From assembly GCF_021917145.1 (NCBI RefSeq), contig NW_025813796.1, positions 1,593,411 through 1,657,410 on the forward strand: a stretch of 64,000 nt of DNA, written 5' to 3'. The notes under the pieces are model-generated. The model had not been told where the DNA came from. It did no database searches and was given only the letters and a program-made list of their open reading frames with translations. Position 1 is the stretch's first letter; each line of letters starts with the position of its first letter. Made by a program: the position numbers and the translations under genes. This document shows positions 35,073 to 54,904 of the stretch, in pieces. The DNA is from Hypomesus transpacificus (taxonomy: Eukaryota > Chordata > Actinopteri > Osmeriformes > Osmeridae).

Positions 35073-36293
35073 TCAGTGGAAATGAAAGGCCCTCTTTATC
35101 TTCTCGAAGAAGCCACATTTTGGCAAAGACCTCATTTCCAGTTTTTCTTTTTCCGCCTTTTTCTCTTCCTTTTCTGTCTTCTCAATGTCCTTCCTCTGCT
35201 CTTCTGCTAACCTTTGCATCTCTTTCCTTTCTAGATCTTTCATTTTGCATCTCTCATTCTCCAGCTTTCTTTGAATCTCCATGTTTCTTTTTTCTGCCTG
35301 CTCCAGCTGCTTCCTCTGCTTCTTCTCCATCTTCTCCTGTGCCAGCTTTTCTGCTTTCTTCTGCTTTTCTAGGAATTCCCTCTCTTTCTTTGCTGCTTTC
35401 CCCTTCTCAGCCTTTATCTCATTCTCAATTTTCAATATGTCACTGCTGGAACCCTCCTCAACAGATGCCTCCAGAACTTGCATCCTAGCCAGTTCACTCT
35501 CTAATCCTTCCTCCTGGTTGGCCAAGGGGTGGGTGTAGATTGGAGTGTCCTTGGGAAGAGGTGTGCTGGTGGGATCCTTGACCCTGTGGGGGTGCCTGGC
35601 CTGAGCTTCCAGGGGTTTGGTGGTGGTGAGGCCCAAGAATACTCCATCTTTACCCAGTGGGAGGCGTGTGGGGGTTGGGGAGGCTGGCTGATGGATGGGA
35701 GACATTGATGGAACTTTGATATCCGCTGTCTGTGTTGGAGACAAGAAAATTGTTAGCACTGTAATGGAATACCCAACACAAAGGACACTTTTCTGAAGTA
35801 AAAAACAAAACAAATGACATGGCTTTAGTCTTCTTACCTCTTCAAGCAGTTCGTCCATCATCTTCAACTCCTCCATGATGGTAAGAGACTTAACCACCTG
35901 TGTGTGAGGTGTCTTGGTCTCCTGCAGACCTTCAAGTTTCTTCTTGGAGGAGTTGAGCTCCTGCTCTTTCCGTCTCTGCTCTGCTTTCCACAGCTCTCGC
36001 TCCTTCTGCATCCACTCTCTCCACCTCTCCTGCCTCTGCATGTCCAGCCTGTCTTCTGCCAGCCTTTTCTCTGCCTCCCTTATCTCTTCCAGCTTCTTTT
36101 CAGGCGGCTTCTGTAATATCTTTTTTAGGTCAACCCACCTTTTAATTATACGCATCGTTTCTGCATTCTTTTGTCTTTTCTGCATCTCCAGGAACCGTCT
36201 TTGTTCAGCCAGTACCTGTGGCCCGCTTTTTACCACCGGTGTCCGTTCTTTCTTTTTCTTATCCATCCGCTTCTTTTTGGGAAATCCGCTCAT
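35073..36293 (-). CDS. Lys/Glu-rich coiled-coil protein, copy B (unrecognised)
   Basis: Same architecture as copy A: exons 36293-35838 and 35729-35073 around a 108-base readable intron, 370 residues spliced (406 read through). By eye the two copies differ at about 11 residues (for example R35L in RRFREMQ, two changes at AETISIIK, P to R in the linker, V to A in EKLVQEK) and at roughly 8 synonymous sites, with no frameshift or stop. Both copies being open is consistent with function or simply with recency. The family is not recognised. Confidence 0.65.
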   Translation of the reverse strand: MSGFPKKKRMDKKKKERTPVVKSGPQVLAEQRRFLEMQKRQKNAETMRIIKRWVDLKKILQKPPEKKLEEIREAEKRLAEDRLDMQRQERWREWMQKERELWKAEQRRKEQELNSSKKKLEGLQETKTPHTQVVKSLTIMEELKMMDELLEEVRRLKPCHLFCFLLQKSVLCVGYSITVLTIFLSPTQTADIKVPSMSPIHQPASPTPTRLPLGKDGVFLGLTTTKPLEAQARHPHRVKDPTSTPLPKDTPIYTHPLANQEEGLESELARMQVLEASVEEGSSSDILKIENEIKAEKGKAAKKEREFLEKQKKAEKLAQEKMEKKQRKQLEQAEKRNMEIQRKLENERCKMKDLERKEMQRLAEEQRKDIEKTEKEEKKAEKEKLEMRSLPKCGFFEKIKRAFHFH

Positions 36294-37439
36294 GTTCTCT
36301 GTTCTATTGGAAAAGAAAGTGACTGCAGTGCAGTGTTGACATAGACTTTTATAGTTATTTTACTCACCAACAACTATGACACATTAGAAATGACACATTG
36401 CTTTGTGAAATCATAGCTATTGTGACAACATTCTGATTCGCCCGCTGGATATTTCATTCTCCGATGTTATTCTAAGAGGGTGTTTCATGGCAAAAACACG
36501 TCACATGTACCCCCCCCCCCACCCCCCTCCCTGATGTGATACTAGTAACGGAAGCTCAGCTTCCCCTGCAATAAAAAAAAAGTCCAATATTTACTATTAC
36601 GTTAACATTTTAAATGCGTTATCAGTAATCAGTTAAATATATTAACAGGTCGACTGACTGATTTCCTTCTCATACATTCCCGTAGCGTCCCGTTTTTTTC
36701 AGTGCTTCGAAACTATACGGTCATTGGATGCTGAGATTATGTCCCGCCTCGGACGCTCAGCGTCTCTGGGGGTGAATGGAGGAGTGGGCTGGCCTGGACG
36801 CTGGGCTTTCGCGTGATGATTGGAGGGTTTGTGCATCTCCTTTTGATTGACAGTAATTTTGTACTACAAAAAGTCACCGAAGCTATTCAAACTCACTCCC
36901 ATCGCTGATTTTGCAGCTGTAGTTGAAAGACAAACTGCAGAAACCTATTTCTTGGTATTTGCTTGGCGAAATTGCCAACCAATTTTCATCATACATTTCA
37001 TACAATTATACACCACGTTCCTTGTTTCAATTTAACCTAATTTCCACATTTCTTCCTTGATTAATAGTTTTGTTAGATCGTTCGTTCATTCATTAATTCA
37101 TTCAGTAGGCTAGGTTTGTCGTAGGGGTGACCTAGCCAGTGAACTAGCCAAATGAATAAAAAGAAAATAGGATGTAGGCAAAAAATGAGTTTCCCCTCTT
37201 CGAAAGACCAGCAGCCCTTGAGCCTTGTTGCCCAGGGCACAGACATTTTTTAATCCGGCACTGCCTACGCACAGCACGTAGTTAGGCGGCACTGGCTACA
37301 ATACACAAACACTGTTTTTGACGTGATTTAACATAATATTACGATCGACTTAGAATAAACTACTCACATTATATACATTTAGTTATTTATTTAGCAGACG
37401 CTCTATAAAGTTAGGACTGCGTTCATAATGTGATATAAC

Positions 37440-37770
37440 ATTTTAGTTGACATTGTCCAGGGCCCCTTAGATGTCATGTGCCTCTGGGCAAGTGCCCCAG
37501 TTGTCCTAATGTTTAATCCGGCCTTGGGTGGAACCATAGGGTGGAACGCTGCGATCAAGGGCTTTGGTGGGCGGAGTCTCGATGCGCTAGTGGCGTCATC
37601 AGCTATGTCAGTGAAAACACGCATGACAACACTGCTTAAAGAGAGAGTAGAGGCTCGAAGGAACACTGAAAGCCAGCTGAAGTCATCTAAGGAGCTACGC
37701 ATTGGATATACCTTTCTGCCAAGAGGAGCTACTTAAAGAGAAGAAAGGGACAACACAACCACTCAATACC
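37440..37770 (+). promoter_or_regulatory. fech: fech upstream region
   Basis: A GC box (gggcgg, 37569-37574) lies about 200 bases upstream of the fech start, a spacing similar to Sp1-type boxes in other fech promoters. Upstream sequence to ~37,530, including the 'ggcaagtgccccagttgtcc' and 'aatccggcc' motifs, looks like part of a dispersed repeat, so the promoter is compact. No TATA box is evident. Confidence 0.45.
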
Positions 37771-44038
<6,268 letters not shown>

Positions 44039-44092
44039 CTTCCCTCCCTCCCGCTCTCACACGCACACGCTTATACGCTCTTACGCCGTAGA

Positions 44093-44115
44093 CCCCCCCC
44101 CCCCCCCCCCCCCCC
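44093..44115. repeat. Poly-C run of 23 bases just after the fech stop
   Basis: 23 consecutive C residues on the + strand, starting 55 bases after the stop codon, probably transcribed as part of the fech 3' UTR. Confidence 0.95.
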
Positions 44116-45110
44116 GCCGTCCATCCTCCTCCTGGCTGTCAATCTGGAACGAACGCGAAAAGCCAAATATAACCCCAAAAAACTGTCACTCTTCACAAAT
44201 CGCCGTCCATCCACGTCACATAGCATCGAAGACCCAGATTGGAGATTTTTAATTATTTAATTTTTTTACATTCCATCTGGTTGGTGGTCTCTTTCCGGCA
44301 CATTCTCTGTGGAATTAACCTGGACGTCATTCATATTAGGATTTTGGGGGGAATGATTGAAATAATTGATGCTGGCTAAAGTCCATTCTTGTGCTCTCCT
44401 CTTCATCTGCTATATCCATTGCTGAGCTCCACACTGTACAAAACAACCGTGCCACAGCTCCACAGTCAAACGTAACCACTGACCTCACGCTGACCCGCCT
44501 ACCACAGTGGAAGACGGTGCTAGCACGTCGTCTCGCTAGAATTCAGCTTTCTGTACTGCTAACACACCAGTCCTTCCGAGTCTTCAGTACCCTCTGTGGC
44601 AAGCTGTGAAATGTAGCGTGGCAGACGCTGGCTCTGTCTGGAGCCTGCAGCTTCTGTCCTTGACCCCGAGGGCGTTGAATCGAGGGGTCGGCTTCTCCCC
44701 GCGACCTCGTTCTGACCGTAGGTAACCACGGGAACGGCCTCCTGTCGCCATCGCTGCCGCACCGCCGACTCGTTGTGCCTTTTCAGTCATTCACTTTTCA
44801 AAGACGGGAAGATTTGACTGTTTTTATGCACGTTTTCCTCCGGCGATCTGGTCACACCTGGTTTTAATGGATTGAATTACTCTGTACATCATGTTGAAGG
44901 TCCCTTAGAAAGTGTTTTGGTGTGTGTGTGTGTGTGTTTTGACTCAGTGTACAGTTATGTACTGTACCACAGGTATGTGTGTATATAGCAAGAGAAACCA
45001 GTTTAGTCACAGGTCAGACATTTATTTATTGAAGTTAAAACTTCATCAGCTTGTTCCATACCATGTACCTTTTTATATTCTGAACGTTATACAAAGATAT
45101 ATAAACATAA

Positions 45111-45116
45111 ATTAAA
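45111..45116 (+). terminator. fech: Candidate polyadenylation signal of fech (ATTAAA)
   Basis: ATTAAA, the common variant signal, lies about 1.07 kb after the fech stop. No canonical AATAAA in a better position was noticed. Moderate to low certainty. Confidence 0.4.
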
Positions 45117-45879
45117 GATGCTTGGTATAAGATTCTCCACAATATCTCACCCTTCCTTGGTATATTGTTTTGCACATATTCTTCAATGACACCCTGCAAT
45201 TCAGTGTTCATTCCGACAAGAACAAATTGACTTATTTTGATTAAAATTGGAATCAAACGATTAACCTCACGCCAGATTCATTTCCTCTGTCTCCCCGTGT
45301 AGTACACGTCTAAGCAGGGAGCCACACACACACATACAAAAAGAAAATCTAAATTCCTGGATATTAACAAATATAATGCCAGGCCTCCTTAAAGTCTCCC
45401 TTCAAAGTAAATATCAGCAACAGAAAGATGTGTATCCACATCAAGGCCAGCAGCCTATCTGCACTGTTCCTGGGCTGTCTCCCAACCTCCTCCATCTTTT
45501 TTCTTTCTTCCCTGTTCTCCTCCCTCCCTCCCTGACCCTACCTTTCTTCTACTCCCCCCACCACCACCACCATCCCATTCCCTCCCCCATCATCCATCTA
45601 CTCTCCTCTTTCCCACCTTCCCCCAGTCTTGCGCCCCCCCCTCCCCCTCTTTCCCATCCTCCCCCACCGTGTCCCAATCACCTCCAGTGCTGTTGATTAA
45701 GCTGAGAGAGATTGGCTGTCCAGGACCCAATAACCCCTCAGAGTTCGGGCCCTGTGCTCCGTGCCACTCATCTCCTCTCCTGGCTTGCCAGCATAGTGTG
45801 TAATGTATGTGTGTGTGTGTGTTGATGGGAGGAAGGGGGGCGGGGCGGGGGGGGAAGTGTGAGATCCCGCTTGCAGCAA

Positions 45880-45975
45880 CAGCGGGAGCCACCTGGTAAT
45901 TGAAAAGCCGGGGACGCCGGCCGCTCTCTCGCCGTGTGACCTCTAATTGAGAGCCCTCCGATTGATTTCTTGAGC
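45880..45975. promoter_or_regulatory. Candidate conserved non-coding element between fech and onecut2
   Basis: A GC-balanced block is bounded by repeats. It contains two homeodomain-type cores (gtaattgaa and ctaattgag) and a perfect ONECUT-type site, gattgattt, near 45,960-45,968. Its complexity stands out from the flanking purine and pyrimidine repeats. Conservation is not shown here; it is an inference from composition and motif content. Confidence 0.35.
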
Positions 45976-46446
45976 GTGAGAGAGAGAGGGGGGGGGGGAG
46001 GCAGGAGGTAGAGGGTCCAAAAGGTTTCGGTGGTGGGGCATTCGGCGGGGGCGGCCGCGGAGAGGCAGCGTGACATGAGGGAACGAATTAGCGGCCGACC
46101 CAGGGCGGACGGGCTAACCAGCGGGTATAGGCCAAGTGCAAAGGGGAGAAGAAGAAGGTCGCTGGAGAGAGAAGCAGGATGAGGGGAATGGTGGGAGGAG
46201 ACTGGTGTTTACTTTATTCAAACACGTTGTCCACTTCTTTTCCTTTGCGAACGCGTCCTTGGAATGTGTTCCGAGGTCCAATAAGATGGTCTCAGAAGAC
46301 GTTTCCCAGGCAACCAGTTTCTCCGCGACCAATTTGATCTTTGATGGCTACTGATATGAACACAACAACATGACTGTACAGGCTTCCAATTTGATAACTG
46401 AATAACTGAAATCCTTTTATTTTATGCTAAACATTGTCTGAAATTG

Positions 46447-49400
46447 CTTTGGTGGTCACACAGCCAGACCAATCGGATGGCTTTGTGAAGAAGCAAGGAG
46501 GTTGTAGTCATTACACTGAAAGACTCGAAAGATGTTACAAACTCGAATCGAAATATTTGACATTTTGTAGTTGTACATATGCAAAAGTTCATTGAAATGT
46601 AATCTGTTTGAAAATGAATGTGTGATACAAATGTTTGTTTCTGTGTCATTATTCCTACTGTGTATCAGGTAGAGGGAGAGCAGTAGGTTCATTGCAGCCC
46701 ATTCTTCAGTACCGGTCATCCACACCACTTGACCACTGACAGATAACATTCTCTTGACTGTGTGTCTGGATTTAACTGAGTCTGGTCACTAAAGACATGA
46801 TTTCAGTGACTCAGATCTGATTATCGGGTCATAGAAAGACAACGTCAACAGATTAGATGAATGATGGATTTTGCCCTAGCAATCAAAACTAAAAGGGATA
46901 GAAGGATATATATTTTTTAAATGTATGAAGTTGTTCCAGCTTAGACTGACATATTGCTGGATTCTGTTGTTTAGTCAGAGGGATTAAAAAGTGTGGTTTG
47001 TCAGAGGCAAGACTTGCATTGGCAGATACAGAAGGTTGAACGATACAGCAAAGCCTACTGACCTACTCATTGTCATACATTACATAGTGTAAATAACATC
47101 TGGGCACAAGCATGTGTCGAGGCGTCATTCGATTGAGACGCAGAACTCCCCCGCACACTCGACCGTGGTTTAAAATGTCCTCTGCTTTCCTTTGTCTACA
47201 TCCTCAAAGGAAGACAGGAGGCACAAGCTGTATGTGAATGAATCAAAGCCGTTTATTTGATATTAATAGCAGAATATACAGCACTACCATTTGATGATAG
47301 TGGGAATAAAAATAAAAACAGAGGTACCGGATCAAATGGAAGCATGATGCAGACAGAACACTAATGCGCGCAATGTAAAGCCTTTATGTTGAAACAGCAA
47401 ATATAAACAGCACACACACACACAACTGAATCATCTTGAGATAGGACTGGGATGGCCTGCAAAGGTTTTAAAGTGCCCAATACATCAACAACTTGAACAA
47501 TATTAAAAGCTCCAATGTATGCAGTCTTTGAAACATGAAACACTGATATAGATAGTTGTTATTTCGTTACCGTAACGTTTTTTTTTTAACCTTTTCTTTT
47601 TTTTTTACACAGCTAATAATATTGCACAGATGAGAGGAGCAGATACTATTTTGAAGTCCTACCTGTTTGTAAGGTTCAAAGACAGTGCTTTAGGAGGAAT
47701 CCAAACCCAATATGCATCGGGGTTTTTTAAAAATTGAAATTAAACTACTGAAAGACATGCAAACATATATATGCAGTTAGAATGAGCCATATCTCAGTTG
47801 TGTATTTATCAAACGAAAATGCTGTTGGGAAGGTTCGGTATCAGTGAACTTATAACCAGCCAAAGGAGCAAGAGTATTCATATTTGATCTGTCACTGTAT
47901 TGATTGTGATGTAAGCAACTATCAATAGAGACAACATAGTTTGATCTTGGAGACAGGCTTCCATCGACTAATGAGTGTTTAGGACTTTTTTGTAGGCTAT
48001 CAGTGGCTCAATAGATGTACAATGTGCCATGTCATTGTTTATGTCGTGTTGTTGTCATTGTTGGTTTGTCACTATCTTTGACCTCTGCTTCCATTTACAG
48101 AAAGAATGATTCTCACATTACTCAATGACACAAACGTACAGTGAAAACGGGACTGCCCCCCCCCCAGAATCATAACAGCACATTAGAATGACAGTTACAG
48201 TGATGTTGGTGTGAGCTGTTGTTCTGTAGTAGATGTCCTAAGACCGACCACATTCCTGCCGTGTCTTTTGGTCAAAATGCTCAACAACAAAAAAACAAGG
48301 TCAAAATAAATGACTTCCTTCGAACGGTCTCGCCCTGTCTTCAACACATATTAGCAGACAGTGCAAGATGACTAGAAGTCAAAATGTACATGACAAAAAT
48401 GAAGCTCTGACATACATTTTTGGGTGTTCAAGTCATGAAGACAAATCATATGAATAAAACCATGGTGATTCCTTTATTTTCCTGTACTCATAGGGTGGAA
48501 CAACAATAAATCAGTACCTCCTTAATTTTGTTCATTTCAATGCTTATTAACTGATTTCACAGCACAATGTATCAACAAGTTTTTCTTTGTGTTCCAACCA
48601 ATGAAAATAAATGATTTGGGGGAAAAACAGGTTTAAAAACGAACACAAAATAAAGAGGAGTTGGAAGATGTAAAGAGCATCCTGGCTTCTTTGGTTAAAC
48701 TTGATCTTTGGAGGAAAGATTTTGCGTAGAATATGAAACTACTCCCACAGACTCGACCTTGTCTTTGGCGCAAACAGTCCTTACAGTGAGCACATTTGGT
48801 TCCGTTTGGAGGACGGGAGAGGGTGAGATCGCAATTGCTCTGAAACTGAACTGTTTCGGTGTTCTGACTTTTTGACCGTACTGACAACGGAGCCCATGTG
48901 ATTATCTAGGTCAATGAACCGTCAACATAGCACACAACATGGGCCGGTGTGAATGCGCAACTGACATGTTGCTTCTTTTCATGCAGTGTGCCAGAGCGGA
49001 TATTAGGAACACATCTTTCTCCTGTGACGGTGTATTTCAATTTGCAATCTGAGAGCAGAATCCCTTCACTCTAATCGTAGTGGTGTTTTCAGACACAGGT
49101 TACTGTCACATGGTCAGTTTTATTTCCCAATCAGGTTGAGTGAAGATAAAAGAGGCATTGATTGTCAGACACAGTACATTCTGTGACATCATCAATTTGA
49201 GGCTGTTCTGTACTCACTTGAAAGGATATTGCAGTATTTCATATGTCTGTGATAGGATTGACTTGGTCTACAATAGTAGTTTGTTCACAGCAGTTATCAA
49301 ACTAGACCACTTGAAAAGACCTCGAAACAAGTTTGAATATGTTCTGACGTCAATACGTTTTGTCACACTTCGAAACCAAAGACAGGAGCCAAAGTCTTGT

Positions 49401-52400
49401 GCAGACCACAAGCATGAACCCTGAACATGAACTTCTTAGCCAGTGTGTCATCTTTGTGGATAGCCAATGAAGGGGGCAAATATATACAGACTCACAGAAA
49501 CAATATCAGGCTGTCATGCAGAAACTAAGTCCATAGAGTGGAACGGATTCTGAAATTAAAGTTCATAATCACTCAGCATTACACGGCTAGCTAACTGTAA
49601 ATATACTCATGCATAAAAATCTGGGCTCTATTACTGCTTGGCAGTTGTTCATTGAAATAGTACACCTTAACACAGAAATATGCAGGACAAAGATGAGGGG
49701 TAATTAATAAACATGGTTGGAAACCTAACAGAAGAACAGGTCTTTTTTTCCACTGTCTGTAACATGTAAACTTTGGGCTCAATTTGCCACAATTCCCAAT
49801 CCCAGTACCGTAAAGAACAGGAGCCCTCCAACAAAACCAGAGAAATAAAAACCTAAAACCACAAGAGATGAAAAAAAAATGGTTTACATTAACAAGAGAG
49901 CATAAGACAAGCATTTGTTTTTGGTAAGCGCACCTCTTTCAACTATTACAAAAATCACAACTTAAAATGTATAAAGCTTTTTTTGTTTTGTCTCGTAAAG
50001 TCACAGTTACCAAAAAAGAAGAGAAAGTGAATAATTTATTACATACGCTATAATAACATTACCCTAAACACTATTATCTATGAGGTATATCTGCGAAAAT
50101 TTTGGTAAGGAAAGCACGGTCTGCGCTGCTGACATGCTACAATTTGTTCGTATTTAGTTTTTCTTCATTTTCTCATTTCGTTTAAAGCTTTGAAACCTTA
50201 CGGTGGATGGAGACTGTAAAGGAAAACAGCAATGGAAAAGCCTTTGGTATAACTCTTTGTTCTTTGCTTGATTGCATTGCAAAGCACCACAGAGCCAGAC
50301 CCTAAACGTCCACTCGACATGGCGGCCGGCTAGACGCTGAGGTATTCACAGGAATAAAAAGTACAGAGAGGTCTAGACTTCGCTTTGGTTCAAGCAAGGC
50401 ACTCGTCCTATGGTTATCTCATACTTTGCAACAAAAGCGCTCTCGACGTCTTTGTTTGAGCAGCCCTTTTTGGAAAAGCAATATAGGTCTAAGGCTGTCA
50501 AGGAACGGGGGAGGTTCTGCTGTATTTTCCAAACATTCCACGAGGCACACATCAATTGCAGCCACATTCACTTTCAAGTCTTATTTGTATATATTGATTT
50601 GTTGTAATATATGCTACATTGTACAGACTGCATGCATAAATGTGGCGACATTTAATGCCCTACGTGCCTTTCTCTAGTTGACAGTAGATTTTATATTCCT
50701 TCACTTCAGCACATATTACTTTTCCAAATAGGGGAGAATGATTAGTATAAGTTCCAAGGAGTATTCTAAAATCACTGTTTTAGTCAGTTTTGTTCCAATA
50801 ATGCCATTTCCAGGGTATATTGTGTTTCAGAGTTGACCCTCACCAGTCACTTTGATTTCTCTTGAGGTTTCTTTGGTTTGGTCTGCACAACTTTGCACTG
50901 AAACTTTGGGCAGAAGTTGCAGGTTAAAATATACACAGTCCACATACTGTGTCGAAAGCCAATATTTGTGAATGCCCAAACTTCAGCCAGCCTGTAATCA
51001 AGCTAATAAGTGTTAATACCTGGTAAATTTTGGTTCAATCATTTATTTCACAATTTGCTTGGTTATGTGGTGTTACGTCCTGTGCTTATATAATGCTACT
51101 TGTATTGCCATCGGTCAATTGGCAAGTATTACATTAAAACAAATATGAAAATGAAAATATTCATTCAATATACATTTTGATATTCATGTTTCAATCAGTT
51201 TGGATTGACGTCACCAGTCCTTGCGCTGCTTTGAGGGTTTGAGTGCAAAGCAGTGTCATATCAGGGTTAAGGGGGGGGGTCGTGTCTCAACACTGTGTGT
51301 CAGCACACTTCTACTGTGATCTGGTGAGGGGCTTTCTGAAACACATGGCATTTAGCATCCATCCCAACATACCCCCTCTTCCCCCTTACACTTATTATCC
51401 TAGGGGAGGAGAGGGTGTCTCATTGAGAGAGGAAGAGGAAGAGAAAGAGAGAGAGAAAGGAGGGGATTCAAAGAAAAGAGATATTAAAATGACAGCATGG
51501 GCAAAGCGCAGACCGTACTAGAGAAAAAAATCTTTGGTATCTTTGGTTTCATCAACACGATTAAAATTACAAATGGAAAAGTCAGTGAGGTAGCCTCTTT
51601 GGTTCTCACTATAGAAATAGAAAGATTTTTTTTTACACACACACAAGTCAGTCTCGGAAGCAGCTAGTTTTAAGGGAACCCTCTGTTTTCCTTCTACCAG
51701 TGAAACAATGACCAGCCTCTCAACGTTCCAGTTATCTTTGGTGAGTCTGCAACAATCTATATCAACGTGTGGCCCTTTCCAATCAAGTGTCACAAACATT
51801 AGTCTGAAATTCATTGCTTGTCCATTATGGGAAGCAGAATGCAAAGGTCTTGCAAAGAAAAACAAAAAAACGATAAATAAATGAAAAACAGATGCAGTGC
51901 TCATAATTTTTTCATAAACAGATTGTTTTCATTGGGAAGAATGTATACGAAAAGAAAAGCATTGTAGGTAAGACAACTAGATTAGTTAGTATAGCGGCAA
52001 CATTCAAATTACAATTTATCTGACAATTCTACATTTTGAAAACTTTGCTTTGTCATTAAATCTAGACAATTAAATACAACATTGGTTGCTTTTTAAAGTA
52101 AAGCTAACTAATAATAAATTAAACGGGACATAAGCACTGCATCTTTGATGCGCTAACATTTTTAAATATCCATAAATATTCATAAAAACAATTACATCTA
52201 ATTAAATAGCATTAAATAATTAAGTAAAAAACTATGCTGTACGTCTTCTAACACACCTTATAAATAAATACATTTGACAGTAAGGAAAACAATGTAAACT
52301 TTAGCAAGCTAATCAGGGTAAAAGGGTTTGGAGGGAGATTTGGCGATTTAAATTAATTCTCAATTAAAACAAATATAAATTACATAAATAAAAATCATAT

Positions 52401-54838
52401 ATTGCAAAAACCTAGCAAGGACAACTTAATTGTACATAGGCATTGGCAAACTTAAGTACTAAGACAAGCAATGAAAACCTCTTTGGATTTGATTTCATAC
52501 CCACACATGTTCCTCAAGACCAGACTGCAGTGAGAATGGAAGTGGCCCCGACCTCCAACCCTCCTCACCTGGGGTGGCCTGGTGGAGGATCTTTGGACTA
52601 GAAGTTTCCTCAGAGAGAAAACTAAAAGATAAAGCTATTCGACCGATATTTGAGCAGTTTCTCTTAACAGATGAACTTCTGTATCTGTATTTATTTTTGG
52701 TTTTGCTTACTGTGTAAATGTGAAGTAGTGGTTTCCCCCCCTAAAGAACTGAAGTTATGTTGATGTGACTACAAACACCCAACCTCTTTATTCCTAATGT
52801 GCACTCTCTCAAACATGGCAGCCATGATGACTCAGCTATGTGTCAGAGGAGCAGAGAAAATGTGATGACAGAGAGAGAAAGAGAGACAGGGGAGGATGGA
52901 GAAAGACGGGGAGCGAGAGAGAAATAAACAAAGAGCGGTACAAGAGAGAGAAAGGGAGGAGGCGTTGAGAGAAAGGTGTGGAGAGGGGGAAAGGTAAATG
53001 GAGGAAGAGAGAAGAGGATTAGTGTCACACGTGATTTCCTTAGACACACGTGAGGCATACGGAAAGTGGCGGAGGGGGATGTGCTATAGGACAATTATCT
53101 TTGGTATGTACTGAACTGTCACATGGTGTCAGAAACTCATAAGCCATGTGTCAGGACCACAAGTAACATCTGGCGTATATTCCTAAACGGAGAGTATGAA
53201 AAACGGAGGCAATCCATGTCCAGAAAAGAATGGAGAAAGGTTTTGACTGAGCCACGTGCTGCCATGATTGACGCAGAGCTAACCCTTACAGTCATAGACG
53301 AGGGCACGACACATGCATATATACTGTACTGAACAGACGTTAAAACAGGGCCAGTATGGACACATGGAAATGTACTACACTGTATGGTGGTGTAATTGGG
53401 CAAGAAAAAGAAACTTGTGAGGGGCAAACTGCTGTTGGAATAATTATGAATCTTTGGTTTTGTAGCTGATGAGGTTTTCGTTGTTCTTTTCCATTTTTCT
53501 TGAAAAACTGCATAGGCACACGTTAAAGACACTCTTCAACTTTGAGAGACACATTATTCTGCCTTAGGAAGCAGCGGCCATTACGGCTCTGCTCCCACAC
53601 GTGTTTAAACCCTTTTCAGTCCCCAACCTGCTTCCCCTTAAAATGTCCTGACGCGTCAGACGGAGCAAAGCTACTTCTCCGTTCCCCCCCGGAAGTCCTT
53701 TGCTCCGCCTTCCTCTTCCTCCTCCTCTTCTTTGCTCCACACTTTTTATAATTATCTTCCTCTTTAGAACAGTTTCAGTTGTAGAACAGTTAGGTGCAGA
53801 AAAAGTTTCTTTGGTTTCGATTTGTCAATAAATAGAAAAAGTCTCAAGTGTCCATTTATCATTCGTAAAGCCTTTGGCTCGCTTCTATATCATGAAAACC
53901 TGTGTTTCTAGGAGAAGGAGCTGCTTACTGGCATGTTTGCTTTGGTTTGGTTTGCTTTGATCGCAGGATGCAATGATTCAATTCTGCTGACCTATGGCGT
54001 TAACGAGGGGGGGGGGGGGAGGTGTAGATTGTATTTACATAATGAATAGTGGACGATTGCTGTTGTTTTCAATGGAATCAAGGACACAGTCGTGTATAAG
54101 TGGTGATGTACCAGGTAAACGGATGCTCCGCAGCTGACGGGACACACGCAGAGCCCTCCTGGTCGTTAGCCAGACAGGGTTGCGTGAGGCCTGGGGATGC
54201 AGGGAACCCATTTCTCGTATTGGCCTTTGAACCTTTGGAAATAGATGGAACTGACCGGCATCATCTTTGAGATTGTCCTCTTTTTCTATTACAAAGGCCC
54301 TGATCGGCCGTGCCAGTTCATCTCCCATGGGATTCAATACAGCCGCTGGCTAAGGATTCCTACTATAATAGGAAGGCCAAGTTGAGTCTAGAATGGAGCT
54401 GTCAGTTCTAAAATAGAGCTAATCGCGTGAATAAAGCTAGGGTCATATCTTTGGTTTTGTCCGAAACTCAGTTATACAAAAGATCTGTTGGGAGATGACT
54501 CTGAGGGGGTATAGGACCTGTGGGGTGCGTGTGTGTGTGCTGGTTGTGTACATGTACATGTGTGTGTGTTTTGCTGTGATTGACTGATTATACTACTGTG
54601 TGCGTGTGTGTGTGTGTGGGTGCATGTGTGTAAGGGTGAGTATATTAGTGGGTGTTCTTCAACCGCTTTTTAGAAATGGCATCCTGAGTTTTCTAATGTG
54701 TGAAGAACGTTCCGTGTGGTGCAGACCAAAGTTCTATTGCAAAGAAAATGTGCTTTATAAGATTGTGCTCACATACTTAGCAGACCACTCGTTTGGAGAA
54801 GATTCTATTTGTAGTAGTCCATCTTGCACTGTTAAGAA

Positions 54839-54904
<66 letters not shown>

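Larger units (their letters stand above)
30272..37217. repeat. Tandem duplication, unit B
   Basis: Direct copy of unit A. The offset is 7,315 bases through the SINE and UGT exon and rises to about 8,036 bases by the coiled-coil gene. The rise comes from sequence present only in B (parts of ~33,260-33,680 and ~34,100-34,420). That extra sequence contains SAMD3-like exons, so it is more likely deleted from A than inserted in B. Near the right edge B lacks about 100 bases present in A. Confidence 0.93.
44039..45130 (+). other. fech: fech 3' untranslated region (probable)
   Basis: There is no further gene between the fech stop and 45,130. A 23-base C run lies at 44093-44115. The first plausible poly(A) signal is ATTAAA at 45111-45116. 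The minus strand has AATAAATAAA at 45021-45030, which could serve the convergent onecut2 transcript, so the two transcripts may abut or overlap here. Confidence 0.5.

Noticed and set aside
37476..37736. 86-codon frame directly upstream of the fech start
   Set aside because: It ends before the fech ATG, starts in a dispersed repeat and does not match the ferrochelatase N-terminus; it is most likely 5' flank.
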